A stretch of DNA of 62,000 bases from Tubiluchus corallicola (taxonomy: Eukaryota; Priapulida; Priapulimorpha; Priapulimorphida; Tubiluchidae): NCBI GenBank assembly GCA_030141605.1, contig JAQGDQ010000126.1, positions 412,501-474,500 on the forward strand, read 5' to 3'. Below are positions 1-12,000 of this stretch, one piece after another (positions within the stretch are counted from its first letter, which is position 1; the number at the start of each line of letters is the position of its first letter). The notes beneath the pieces were generated by a model. That model ran no database searches. It was not told the origin of the DNA and was given only the letters and a program-made list of their open reading frames with translations. Position numbers and translations under genes: made by a program.

Positions 1-1318
1 AAAAATGCTCGCAGGAAGGCGAAACACTAGGCGTCATGCTTTGAACTGCTAAACAAACCTTACTTTGGCTTCCGCCGAGCAGGTTCAAGGCAAATCAAAT
101 ATTAATAAATACGCAAGTAATCTTTATGATGTGCCTTGGCTTAAATTAAGCCTGACATCTTAGATTGAAAAAACTGCAGTTGTTAGACTCTGTGTTACGC
201 AATTTATACCTAATAGTTCAAGCAAGCAAATTAGGACAGGATCCTCAAACACTTACTTATCAATAAATAATATCATTGTAATAATTCAAGAGTATTAATT
301 TAAAAAGTTAAAGTGTAAAATTATCAATTAGCTATGAAACCTTGACAAAAAGCGAAAGCAGATAAGGTCAAAGGGGCACAATAGAACGGTGGAGACGAAT
401 TATAGAGGTCCAGAAAATTAATTTTATAGTGAAAGAGCGTACCTGTTAACATTCTTCCAGTTAACAAAGAAGCAGTTTTCTAGAAAATAAATTGACAGAT
501 AAGAGGCCCTGTGGAAAACTGATAAGCAGCCATGGAACGTCAAACGGAAAATATGAGAAGTGACAGCAAAAACGGGTGCTAGGGCCAAATTGATGGTGTT
601 TAGGTACCATTGCCCAGAAAGCGTCTTCTATTAAACCTGTTTAGATACATGCTCAAAGATGCTTAAAGTAGCAACAGATCTTCGAGCTGAGCCCAAATCA
701 GACCAATCAGAATGACAATATGACTTTGCACTAAGCCAGCACAGGTATTTTTGCTGAGTAGAGCAAGTTACATCATATATAAAAATCAGTGTATAACCAG
801 TCAGCTACAGACTGATTTTCGCAATTTTGTCAGTCTAATTTAAATATCATAAAAGTAAAAACACTAAATGATGACAAATAGAAAATAATGTGAATTAATA
901 CTGTTACGAAGGCAGATTATGACCAACCCCCTAATGTTAGTAATGGGTATGGTTGAGAAGCCCAGTAATGCAAATGTACCTGTATAAAACAGAATGCATG
1001 CCGTACTTTGACGATTCCAACCTGGCCTTTCTGTCTGTAAGGGTGAATGCTGTAGGTTTGTAGATTTTTATACAAAAGTCTGTTCACATGTCATGGAGCT
1101 ACTGGTTGTGCATTAAAGTTTATTTTGCATTCGTATTCTTTTTCTTTTCTCGTCTGCTGTAAAGTATTTCATAACTTGTATGCCACTCTATACATTCTGA
1201 GGAGACGGATCGGCGCCTGGAAAGGACCCGGATCCGTTACAATACGATAATTATTATTTACAATATTACAGATATGATAAATGATCTGACTAAGAATGGC
1301 GTATGAAACGTGATAGTA
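1..1318. other. Intergenic DNA, no gene seen
   Basis: AT-rich sequence with stops in all frames. I see no exon with a credible protein match, no RNA gene and no clear terminal inverted repeats. Confidence 0.5.
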
Positions 1319-1320
1319 AA

Positions 1321-1352
<32 letters not shown>

Positions 1353-1377
1353 CGCACACGCACACACACACTGAAAA

Positions 1378-1409
<32 letters not shown>

Positions 1410-1414
1410 GAAAA
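1319..1414. repeat. CA/CGCA microsatellite
   Basis: An imperfect CA dinucleotide array that begins with a CGCA tetranucleotide stretch and is broken by two short A-rich spacers. The Cys/Val-rich reading frame across it on the minus strand is a by-product of the repeat and not a gene. Confidence 0.9.
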
Positions 1415-2440
1415 AACACGCACAGCAGTTTTCTCAAGAGTTTTTGTTAGTATATTGTGGACTCGCATCTTCTAGATCTGCACACCAGAAGTATTCAAGT
1501 ATACCAATATTTTCAAGTATGTATGTGTCAGGTGGTACAACAGAAAAGGCGCTGAAGTTTATAACAAGAAAATAGGGGAAAATTACTAACTGGATGTTGC
1601 AAACGTTTATGCCAAAGACACCAAAAATTTTAGGTCACTCTCGTAGATTTTTCCAATGATACAGAAATTTTAAATCAACGAGTCAGAAAAATAAATACTG
1701 GAAAAACTTCGTATGTCATTAAGGATAAAATTTACAACAAGTGCTTTACGTATCCACCATTTTCAGCTCGCTGCATGAGAGCAAGAACATTGTATTGATC
1801 TTATCCAGGGATAAGCAGGAATAGCGAATTGGAGGTCTATTGTAAGTCAGGCTAGTTCTCCTAAGTTCCTTAACTCTTTTTATATACAGCATGTGTAAAC
1901 CTTTATTTTGTATTTTCGAATTTTTTTGGCCACTTGCCAATTTGTACATAAAATAATCTTGCACTGATATTTATGCTTTTGACTGTAGATATTAGGATAT
2001 CTAGAATGTACAAAAGTTCAATAGCCTATTCGGGGGTCAAATCTGGAAACATTACCTCACCATATTACTGGCTGTGCAAATGTACATCTATCCAGAAAGA
2101 CGCTGTTAATTTATTTACGAAACGAAATGTAATTTTGTAGAATATTTTGTAAAAAGTTTTTTAATGCCTTCAACAATTCTTAATTTGTCTTCATTATCCT
2201 TAAGCTCAAGCTTTTTATTTAAAACTTTCAGGCTACTTTATTTATGCATTGTTTTAATTACTGTATTTTTATTAATTTTATTTATCTTTTGTCTGTATGC
2301 TCGTGTGATTTTAGTTAATTTGTACTATCTTGTACAGTACGCTTATTTTTTGTGGACCACTTAGGATAGAACCGATTTACTGTTAAAGTGTCATCCACCT
2401 TAAATAAAGTTTTTATTGTTATTATTATTATCTAGGATAA
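1415..2440. other. Intergenic DNA, no gene seen
   Basis: No supported coding exon. The stretch from about 2160 to 2430 is T-rich and contains an AATAAA-like motif near 2402 followed by a short TTATTATTA run. This looks like the 3' tail of a decayed retroelement, but no coding part can be attached to it. Confidence 0.35.
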
Positions 2441-2454
2441 ATGAAAATTATTAA

Positions 2455-2784
2455 TTATGACCATGATTCACCTTTGAACAAATTGTCACTTACGACAAGA
2501 TGCTTGCTCTCAAGAGAACACCAGGTTTCCCACTTACTGAAGGATATCTGGTCCCAACAATCAGCAATTTTTGCCTTAAGTTCCTCTGCATCAAACAGTT
2601 CCGTTCGGCCATCGTACTCTTTTTCTTTGGAAATCCAAATGCCGCAGGGCAGAGGATTAGGAAGTTTAGAATATTTTGCTTGAAAAATGTCCACTAGTTT
2701 GGTCAACGTATGCATCGCAACATTTTTGATATATAAGCTTGCATAAGGGCTATGCAACGTGAAACTACACGCCTTATGTAACAC
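2455..2784 (-). pseudogene. Tc1/mariner-like transposase remnant (C-terminal part)
   Basis: A minus-strand open frame of about 100 codons. Its second half (FDAEELKAKIADCWDQIS) looks like the end of IS630/Tc1/mariner transposases, where an ELKxxIxxxWxxI helix follows the catalytic core. The upstream segment NVAMHTLTKLVDIF resembles the DNAxxH region that carries the second catalytic Asp. The segment between, normally containing the SPDLNPIE-type motif, is unrecognisable. There is no real start codon and no flanking inverted repeat was found, so this is a dead fragment. The call is from pattern memory; a translated search against transposase profiles would settle it. Confidence 0.45.
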
Positions 2785-2956
2785 TTTGAAACTGCACGTC
2801 TTATAACGTTTGAAACTTGCTTTTTAATAAGTTAAAGCATAAAATCGGGTATGGCGTGCCACAACAGCTACGTGAATGTGAACACTGTCGAAGTGAAACT
2901 GCTCTCTGTAGTAAATACTAGTTAGCATCAGTTCTATGCTGTCATTAGTTAACGTC

Positions 2957-2994
2957 ATCATCATCATCATCATCATCACCATCATCATCTCCAT
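2957..2994. repeat. CAT trinucleotide microsatellite
   Basis: A short ATC/CAT run just upstream of the long GT array. It gives poly-Met or poly-Ile shadow frames. Confidence 0.85.
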
Positions 2995-3046
2995 AATCAA
3001 TGTCAGCTTCATCAATAGCAGCATCACCACCACTTATGTTGTTACC

Positions 3047-3066
3047 ATATTTGTGTGTGTGTGTGC

Positions 3067-3142
<76 letters not shown>
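3047..3142. repeat. GT dinucleotide microsatellite
   Basis: A nearly pure GT array of about 95 bp with one GCGTGC interruption. Shadow frames encode Cys-Val repeats and are not genes. It is likely length-polymorphic. Confidence 0.95.
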
Positions 3143-3144
<2 letters not shown>

Positions 3145-3829
3145 CAGCGTGTGTGTTGTACTGTTGGTTTGTAGTGTCATCGTATCACATATCACATGCT
3201 TTACACCTGCACACTAAAATGAAAAATTGCTAGTATTAGAGGAACCCATCAACCTGGTGTGTGTTTGACGTAAAAACATCATCACTGAGTTGCCATTCGC
3301 ACAAGCACACCTGCTAAGCTATATGAAGATTACATTATCAGAAGATTCTTTTTCTCCAGAGAAATCTTATGGAGTGTTTAATCTGCTTGCGCGTACGAGT
3401 GGGAAATCATTTTCCATTTCCAACAAAAGTATCATATGTCACTTAGTATTGGGCTTCTAAGAATTGTTGCAAGTTGATAATAATTGGCTTCATATATCAT
3501 TTCTGACCATTCTGATGACAGGTGGTAAGCATCATAAAATCTTATTTTTAATATGGTTGTGTGGAATGATTTGCTCGAATGAGGAGAGGTCATGGTTATT
3601 AAAGAATCACTCAAAGTGAATATTTATGCATATAGATTTATGTAAACTGAGTAAGTTATTATTTTAAATGAGTAATTTAAAAAAATTACACAAACTGAGT
3701 TATGGGGCACTCTATAACCAGTAGCTTTTGTAACAATATGTCCGAGTTAATAACAAATTACTCAAAATCAGGAATTTGTAGCCTTAATGCAAACATGCGA
3801 ACTGAGTCATGTGGTAAACTCGTTTCCTA
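3143..3829. other. Intergenic DNA, no gene seen
   Basis: No supported gene. Around 3650-3760 short motifs of the type ACTGAGTTA/GAGTAA recur several times, without a clean period. Confidence 0.4.
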
Positions 3830-4276
3830 TAAGATTTTTGCAAGACAAAAAAATTTCGCAGAAAACTTTTTTGCAGAAAAAACTACTTCCCAGAAAAATG
3901 TCCCACAAAAGGTTTTTCACAGAATTGTCATTTTCCAGAGTTTTTTTCCATAACGGTCGTTTCATAGTAAATAAAATTCATAGAAAATGTAATAAATTCA
4001 TTTCAAAGCGCAATTTGATAACATGCAATGAAAAGTAGTTTACTTTAACTACGTGTAATGATTAAAAGGGATCATACGAATATACGAAATTACTTTGCGG
4101 AAAAGATTTTATCGTAAAAACAACTTCATATTGTAGTAACGAAGTTTCAAAACAGAATAATATTCCGAAACAAAATTTAAAAACAAGGTCAGCCCATTGA
4201 ACACTGCATCATTTTAAATGATTCTGATTTTTAAGTCATTAACAAAAACGCTGTAAATAATTAAGGACGGCAGAAC

Positions 4277-4452
4277 GAGAGAGAGTGAACGAGGGAGAAA
4301 GAGAACTACAAGGGCGAGAAAGAGGGGGAGAAAAGGAGAAAGGGATAAGGAGCGAGAATGAGAGTTTGGAAAGAGCTAGAGGGGAAAGGGGGAGAATGAG
4401 AGAAAAAGAGGGGATGCAGGGAGATAGAGTACAAGAAGGATGCGAGGGAGGG
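4277..4452. repeat. GA-rich polypurine tract
   Basis: About 175 bp in which the plus strand is almost entirely purine (GAGA, GGGAGAA and AAAGAG words). Short frames across it in both directions are low-complexity shadows. Confidence 0.85.
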
Positions 4453-4507
4453 CAAACTCGTTGGCAAAAAAGTAACATCAGAACGTAGACTGGTAACGTC
4501 AGAACGA

Positions 4508-4636
4508 TTAAATAGCGAATCACGCTGATCTTTGCATATACTCAAAAGTATGTTTGGTTCCCAAAGTTAAGCAACACCAAGCCTAGCAACTGATTTGTGG
4601 GAGACGCTTAAGAATCCCACTCTTGAGCAGTTACTT
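4508..4636 (+). pseudogene. 5S rRNA-like sequence (pseudogene or 5S-derived SINE)
   Basis: The block holds, in the right order and spacing, features of animal 5S rRNA: CACGCTGA near 4521, the box A region CCAAAGTTAAGCAACACC at 4561, a GCCTAGCAACTGA segment, the box C-like GTGGGAGACGCTTAAGAATC, and a tail AGCAGTTACTTTT like the 5S 3' end with its T-run terminator. The first 30 bases and helix III are diverged, so it is unlikely to be functional. The length of about 125 bp matches the usual 120. It could be an isolated retrocopy or the head of a 5S-derived SINE. No tandem neighbours are present. Confidence 0.6.
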
Positions 4637-4848
4637 TTACTATTCAGAATTATTTCGCTCGCTTCTCATTGCGTAGAGAAGATGCACATGCATCCGAATG
4701 TGACTGTGACATCTCTGCCAGTTCAACACATTTATTCTTTCTAGGAAATGTTTTTTTCTGTGAATCGAGTTTTCAAGTAAAAAATTCTGTGAAAAAATTT
4801 TGTTAAACACTTTTTCTGTGGAAACGGACCTAAAATCATAAGTCATGA

Positions 4849-5513
4849 GTCACTCACATTAACTAGCTTTCGGCCAAATGTACAATGTATACAAAATACT
4901 GCACAAAACAGAAGCTACCTTGAGCACAGGCACACTGAAAAATCAATCAGTAAAAATTTGACTAAGAAATTTTGACAGTAAATTTTCAAAAAAAAGCTGC
5001 ACTACTAAAGTGTAGCTGATAGCATTTTATTATCTGTGTAGAAGACACTTATAGCCTTATCAAGTCCTATATCTACTACTATGAAGCAGTAACTGCTTCA
5101 TAAATGTAACCACAAAACAGTGCCAGAAAATGGGCTAAGTGCCATTTTCAGTCTAAACAAAAAATTCGGTTTAGTTATGTCAGGCTAAAACATCCCATCA
5201 CTGTAATACTGAGCTGATTTAAGGAAGTCCTGACTAAATGATGATTTTTCACTTGCAAAGTGTCAAGCAAATGTACATATACCACTCTTATTTAGTCTAG
5301 TTACAGAAAGTCACCCGTTGATGTAAAAATAAGTGTCACTCTTGCTAATTAATTATTATGAGTTATTTTTATTTTTATTATTATTATATTACTATTGTTG
5401 TTGTTGTTGTTGTTATTATTATTGTAAATTTTGTTACTTTCTGCAAATGTTATCACACAAATTCAGGTTAAGAAGGTAAACAAAGGATTTCCAGATGTCA
5501 ATTAATTTGAAAC
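4849..5513. other. Downstream flank of ARMC6, no gene seen
   Basis: AT-rich, no exon recognised. It contains a short TTG/TTA microsatellite at about 5396-5425. Confidence 0.5.
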
Positions 5514-5519
5514 TTTATT
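5514..5519 (-). terminator. Candidate polyadenylation signal of ARMC6
   Basis: TTTATT on the plus strand reads AATAAA on the minus strand, about 370 bases past the ARMC6 stop codon. This would give a 3' UTR of about 390 bases. It is the clearest canonical hexamer noted on the coding strand in this flank. Confidence 0.5.
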
Positions 5520-5886
5520 TTTGTTTAAGAAGTTGCAAAAAGTAAAATCCTAGTGAAGTTACACAAATATAAAATTTAGTAAAACATACACAAAAATAAA
5601 AACATAACAAATTCTGGCAAAGCAATTTGCAGTACAGCGCAGCGGCTCATGAGGTGCATAAATGAGAATTGATAAACACAAAGACAGTTAACTGAGCGTC
5701 AAACCAAGCAAGCAGAAAAAAATACTCAAATATGAACAATTAAACATATTGTAATATCACAGGCAGTTATATCAGATTGCTCAAAAAATCCTAACACATA
5801 GACTTGAGACTTTAAAATTAAACACATAGACTTGAGACTTGAAATTTATGCACATACATAAGGCCAAAAAATTACACACAGATTTG

Positions 5887-6099
5887 CTACTTTTTCAGTT
5901 TTTGTCCCTTGCCGTATTTTAATTCAGGTAGGTCTATATTACAGCCGAGATCACGCAATGCTGCCCAAGTCACATCTTTGATCTCAGGATGCTCCTTTGC
6001 TGCTGCATGGATCAAAGATTCCATGTCAAGTTCCAATATCTGTGCACAATATTGCCGACAGCGTGCTACTAAATTTCGCACAGCTAGACAAGCAAACTT
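5887..6099 (-). CDS. ARMC6: ARMC6 coding exon 6 (C-terminus and stop)
   Basis: 213 bases including the stop, acceptor TTGCAG|AAG. It encodes KFACLAVRNLVARCRQ through AALRDLGCNIDLPEL to a Lys-rich tail GKGQKLKK. This matches the vertebrate C-terminus, where AALRDLGCHVELRELW precedes a short basic tail. Confidence 0.95.
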   Translation of the reverse strand, partial: KFACLAVRNLVARCRQYCAQILELDMESLIHAAAKEHPEIKDVTWAALRDLGCNIDLPELKYGKGQKLKK

Positions 6100-9000
6100 C
6101 TGCAAGAAAAACCATTAGCAAATCATTGACAATAATATTATTATCTTAGGCACCATTTAGCACAGCTCATGTTATCAGCAATTACTGTAGACCAGACTCC
6201 TCTGTGATGTGACTTTGGTTCTCTATACATTTTCAACAAGTAAATTAATTGCATACTACCATGCTTTGTGGTTTGTCAAGATAGATGTCATGTAGTTTCA
6301 TCATACCTGCTTAGCAAATTTTTACAAAATTTCCGTCAATCACCACACTCTTGCATTTCATTTATCAAATATAAATTTTTAATGAAGTAACCGAAATTAC
6401 ATGCTACAACTGCAGTGCAAAAAATAGACAGATTCAGACATGTGGCTCCACCCTTTGGATGAAGGACAGCTATTCTTAACTGAAAAATCATAGGTATACT
6501 AAATAAAATTACATAATGCCTTTCATGGAACGTGAATGAATACTTACCTATCCAGGTAAGTTGTTTGATGGTCAGTATGGCTTTGCAGAATTAACTTTGT
6601 TAAATCACTGACATCACTGAAGACCCATTTTCATAAATGGATTTGTATTAGAAGGGGATATTTTGTCAACGGGTAAGAAACCACCTCGTAGTTAAATTCT
6701 AGAAACTTTGTGTTCAAATAGATACCTACCTGAACCTGTGCAAGCAGCAAAATATATGAAATTTCATGTTTAAGTAGAATCACTAATATTTTGAATGTAT
6801 TAACTATAACTTGTGGTACAGTCACATAGCAGATAGTCCATTAATAATGACGTAATGTGATGTTGGTGGTGCAAGCAAAAATAATACAACAAACAGGTTT
6901 AAGTAAGTGTTAGGAAAATGAAAAATATCTTCACAACAAGAAATATATATATCGTAAGACATCCCACCTGAATGTGCATACATTTTGGATGAGTTTTCAT
7001 GCACTGCTGGATGATAGAAGCTCCACCATTATCCATGATTATTTTGCAGTTGTCTACATTTCTTAATGATAATGCAGAGAGAACTGAACAAGCCATCTCA
7101 CAGAATGAAGCATTTCCCATGTGATGTTCAGTGGCATGCAAAACGAGTGCTACTAACCCTTCATCAACAATATCTGCCTGAAAAAATAGTTTGTTTGAAA
7201 ACAGTAAAGTTTGCACAACTTGGAATGTTTGCAAGGGACATTTAAGGTCTCTAGCTTCTTCAGTTTAGGACAGTTACTAGCTTCAGGTTAGTAGTACCAG
7301 ATTAGAACTATGAAACCATTTCCCTGAGTGAACTGGTTTGCACTTCAGACCCTTTGCTCACAAGACATCAGCGGCTACCAGAAATGAAACTAGGACAGCG
7401 CATGAATCGAGTGTTAAGGATCTCTGCTACTTCGCCATCTCATCTTAGAGAATTTGATTTCAGCTAAAATCCAGCACAGCCAGTCTGATAGAACACTTCC
7501 ATTAAGTAAAACTTGCCATTGAGTCCTAGATACAGCATGCAGAGCCGAAATGTGTTAAAAAAATCGGAGGCTTTGCTATCTGGCTCACGTTTGTCTGTGC
7601 TCTGATGATAAACAGTAAAGTCAGTAAACAACTCTCTCATAATTTCATGTAGAGCTTCATTTTAAGAAGTTCCACTTTTCTTTGGCTAGTACATATTTGT
7701 TAACTGTTGTACAGTCATACTATATAAAGTAAGCCAACATCTGAATAATTCTACAACAAATATAACAAACAAATATTTTACACACAAATATTTCTCTCAA
7801 CAACTATGACAAAGGCAAGTGGATCTGGATCAAAAAGTCTAGTGCAGAGGTCTCCAAAGTAGTCGATATCAACCCCCGCGAGTCAGTGGGATTATCAAAG
7901 GGGTTGAAAAATGCCTGGGGGAAAAAGGAGTCGATAAACACCTGCGGGGCAAAAAGGGGTCGATAAATACCGGGGCAATTTGTAGTTTTGGAGTCGAACG
8001 CTGACATTCATATAAGAAATAAAAATACATGAAATATAATTTGCTGATGCATGTTTCTAATTAATACGTAAATGTTGTCTATTAGTGAATAGACGGGAGG
8101 GGATACAGAACAACTGTTTCACAGGGTTTGGTATGCAGTTCCCACCACTACTGCAAACTGCACATCTACTTATTTATTATTAATATTCATTTTTTGTACA
8201 TGTCTGGAGTCACTGAAAAATCAAGGATTCCATGAAGGGAAGTTTGGGACCCCTGGTCTAGTGCAAAATTAAGCACCAAAAGATCATTTGAAAATCAAAA
8301 TTACACTTAAGGTTATAATTAGTTATGGCAGGTTGGTACTTTTCATTAATTCCTTCGTGTAAAAGCATTAATGAAGTTGTAATCCCAGTTTTACCCAACG
8401 TAATTGTTCAATAAATTGTTAAATTTTATAAAACAGTGTGTACATTTGTTTCCAATCAATTGTGATTCCCTTCAGTCTCACACTTCATGGCAATCACAAA
8501 CGCCCAACCCTTTTTAATTTTCCCTGTAAGCACCCCACTGTAATCATAATCACAATGTTGCCCTTACAATAAAATTGGAATTTTAAATACATTTTTACAC
8601 AGACCCCGCCTCAGATGTACAGGTTAAGTGAAATATCATGAGAAAGCTTTTTGATTTTGAATTTTGGTATAATAACTCTAATTTATTATTATATATTTAT
8701 TTTAGTTTACATTTATTTCAGTACATAATAAGCACCATAGAACAATAAACAAAGCTTAGTTAAAAATCATTATTTAAAATACTACTACAAGATAAATAAA
8801 ATGGATATTTACACAAAGAACAAAGAATTTAAATACGTAAAAGTATAGCTAAATACGTAAGTGTTAGTAAATGTATATTCCCAATTGGCAAAAATTTCGA
8901 AGTTAAAATGACATCATTGTTAAGTTGTGTATGACTTCACTGCTTGAATTTAAAACTCGTTAATGAAAGCTAACAGAATTTTTATGTACTTTAAAATGAT

Positions 9001-12000
9001 TACAGCCATGTTCGGCACATATTTTAGATGCTGTGGTGCCAATGTGGCAGGCAAAAAAATTCGCAATGCAAAATAGGAGGCCGCTTTTAATTTCTAATAG
9101 TACCAAGATTAAAAGTGATCCAGAGATTAGAACAGTGTTATGACCCACCTGCCGATTCTAATTTATGTGTCAGGTTGGCTTCTCACCTGTATTCTGTAAC
9201 TTGATTTGACCTAGTTAGTTAGTTATTATAGAGAAGGAAGTAAATTCGGCTGCTCGGGATGACAGCCCTGGTGTTTTGTTTCGTTATTTTTTGTTCACTG
9301 GCAATAAAAAGGGGGTAAAGTCGCATCTCTGTTTGTTCATCATGTTTTTGTAAACAACTTCAACTCATAACAACAGTAAAAAGATGAACAATAAGATTTA
9401 AACAGACCACGTTTGACATCAACAAACTAAAATTTCTGCAAAGAGTATTAGATCTAATATAAAATAGGCGCAATTGCTTTAAACTATCAGCATCATCTTT
9501 ACAATTATCGTTAATTATGTGACTAAGGTATTTTAGTTGTTATTCATTTGATTCTAATATGTGCATGTTAACAGTAGCTACATAGGAGCTGCCTATCAAA
9601 CATGAAGGGAATAACAGCTCTATAATTTAACTATTCACATTCAAATGCATAAAGTGCTTGAATTTACGTGAATGAAATACATTCATCAATAACACACAGC
9701 GAAACATACAAGGAATACTTCTGAAAAAGTTAAAGTGCCATACCTTGATACTGTCATTGCGTGCTTCTACCTTTAACAATCCCATGGCTCGTTTTAAAAG
9801 AACCTTTAAAGAAAAGTTATAATTAATTTATTTTAGCTGATATTTAGCTGGTGCATCAGTAAATGGAAACAAGCTTAGAAATTTGAATATTTTCTTATAT
9901 GCGACCCAGAACTACGACCTGATTCACGAAAATATTAGATACAACATTCACTTGCAAATGACAAAAAACTTAAAAGGAGAACAGGACCCAATTTTAATCT
10001 ACAGCTCAAAATAATCTGACATACAAAATGTTGAAATTGTTTTTTGACAATAACTTTATGTGAAAGAATTATTACAGCAGACACCTAATTTCGCATTTGC
10101 GCTGTTTGTTTCTCACTGTTACATGCGTCCTGCCATTCAAACTAGACAGGGCCTGCATCTCAGAAATGCACTGCACAAAAAATAGGAGTTGTACTTGACA
10201 TTAAGAAAACAATTCAGTTATGATCTAGTACACATGTTCAAGAACTCAAATTAACATAGTGGCACATTTGAAATTTAAATGTTTAAACATAAGTTTACCA
10301 AGTTTTTGGGCATCAAAATCAATGTTGTACAGTAGCCCTGTATTTCAACTTTCAGTTTCGCAAACACGTGCAACATGCTCGTGGAATATTTGTGCTGTTA
10401 TAAATTATGTTCAGTTCTGAAGTCATCACTTGCCGTGTTTGCCAACCATTAATTAAGTTTCTAAGCTATTGTTTGCTTATCAGAAGCACTTTAACATTAT
10501 AATAGGTTTTAAAATGTGCACTTTTTACTGTACTTCAAAACAATCATCCTTGTTTTCCTTTAAATTATACTGGAACATTTACTTTGTGTGGTTGTTTCTA
10601 GGTTCTATTGTTTCAAACATAACTTTGATTAGCATATTAATTATCATCATTGTTTTGGAACAACAAGTTCATTTTTGAAACATACAAAGATGAAAAATTA
10701 GCGACCTCACTTTTCAACCTTCTGCGTAAAACCAATGAGCATTAATTATGTTTGAAGCCTAAAGCTCAGCATATCAGCCTGTCAAAACCTGCACAATCAC
10801 ATCTCAGTGATATAAGTCATAATCAATCAACTTACTTAAAAATTTAGGAAGATCACATTTTGCGAATGACATTTGCGTTAATTAATAAATGAACTTAATA
10901 TACGTGCATCAAAACTTTTTTTCTTAAAAATGAGACTAATGTGAGATGCGCGTTATTAGTTTTGATAGCTGCTGATTTAGCTGTCGTCATCTGCACTGTT
11001 ATGATGGATGAAGGATCATCAGGTTGCATTTGTCTGCATTGTCATAGTGGAAGGATCATCGTGTCATGCACAATATTATCATGCACATTCATTTTCTTAT
11101 TCCTTGAGGATTTTACGAAGCAAGCCATTCATAGTGATTTTGAACTTTTAATATTGAATTATTCTTTTGCTTGGTTTTCTTTACAATACAGCTCTGAAAT
11201 TTAAATGAATCTTGCTTCTGTTTCAAACTAAATAGCCTTAAAAACTGCAGATGAATCTGCTAAATAGTGTATCATTCTGATCAAAGCATAAAAATTAAGG
11301 ATGAAATAGGCCTGAAAGGTTACAAATAATATTTCATTAATATTATTAAATTCACAACATGTTTGATTTCTATGAATACCATGTTGTTGGTAGAGCTATC
11401 TGCTAATATTCGTTTGCATAGTTTAATCCCTCCATTGTCACTGATTTGTTTACAGTACTCATCTCTGACTGCCAAAGTGGAAACGGTCAACAGAACATCA
11501 GCAACAGTTCTTTCATCAATATTGTTACCTAAAATGTTCAAACTAAATGTAAACATGAAATTTACTCAGGAACAAATTATCCAAGCAATCTACCTGTAAA
11601 TGCTAACTAGGGTTTTCAAAATGTGTAATGCCTCATGAACTGCGACTCCTGGATACCAGGCACTGACTTACCGTGTTACTATTCCCATTTTGTTGCAGGT
11701 ATTTCACAACTGGCATCTCATTTTCAGCGTGGAAAAGTAAACTGTAAGAGACACTCTATTTCCTTACTCAGCAACATTTAAACACCTTTCAGTAAAAAAA
11801 TGGGAATCAAACTGGGAACAACTAATTTTAAGTGATTGAAATAAACTCATTTAGGCTTATAAAAAAATCGTTGCAACTTCCATTTGAAGTATAAGACAAC
11901 AGTACAGTCCTATTTTATTTTAACAGTATGTGCAATCGTGCATAGCCCTTCATGAATAAACTTAAATTTAAATGCTTTTTGCTCATGGTGCATGCTCAAA

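Larger units (their letters stand above)
3830..4848. mobile_element. Candidate element bounded by an imperfect inverted repeat
   Basis: The reverse complement of about 3830-3960 resembles 4735-4845. Both arms contain AATTCTGTGAAAAA, a TTTTTCTG-rich stretch and a GGAAACG end. Inside lie a GA-rich tract and a 5S rRNA-like sequence. The arms are diverged, no target duplication was identified and no transposase is visible, so the boundaries are approximate. A self-dotplot would test this directly. Confidence 0.35.

Noticed and set aside
2936-3233. Cys-Val-rich frames on the plus strand
   Set aside because: Translations of the GT dinucleotide array.
7270-7460. Possible tRNA-derived SINE on the minus strand (ATGGCGAAGTAGCAGA near 7433)
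   Set aside because: A weak box A and a poor box B only; no second copy seen in the window and no clear tail.
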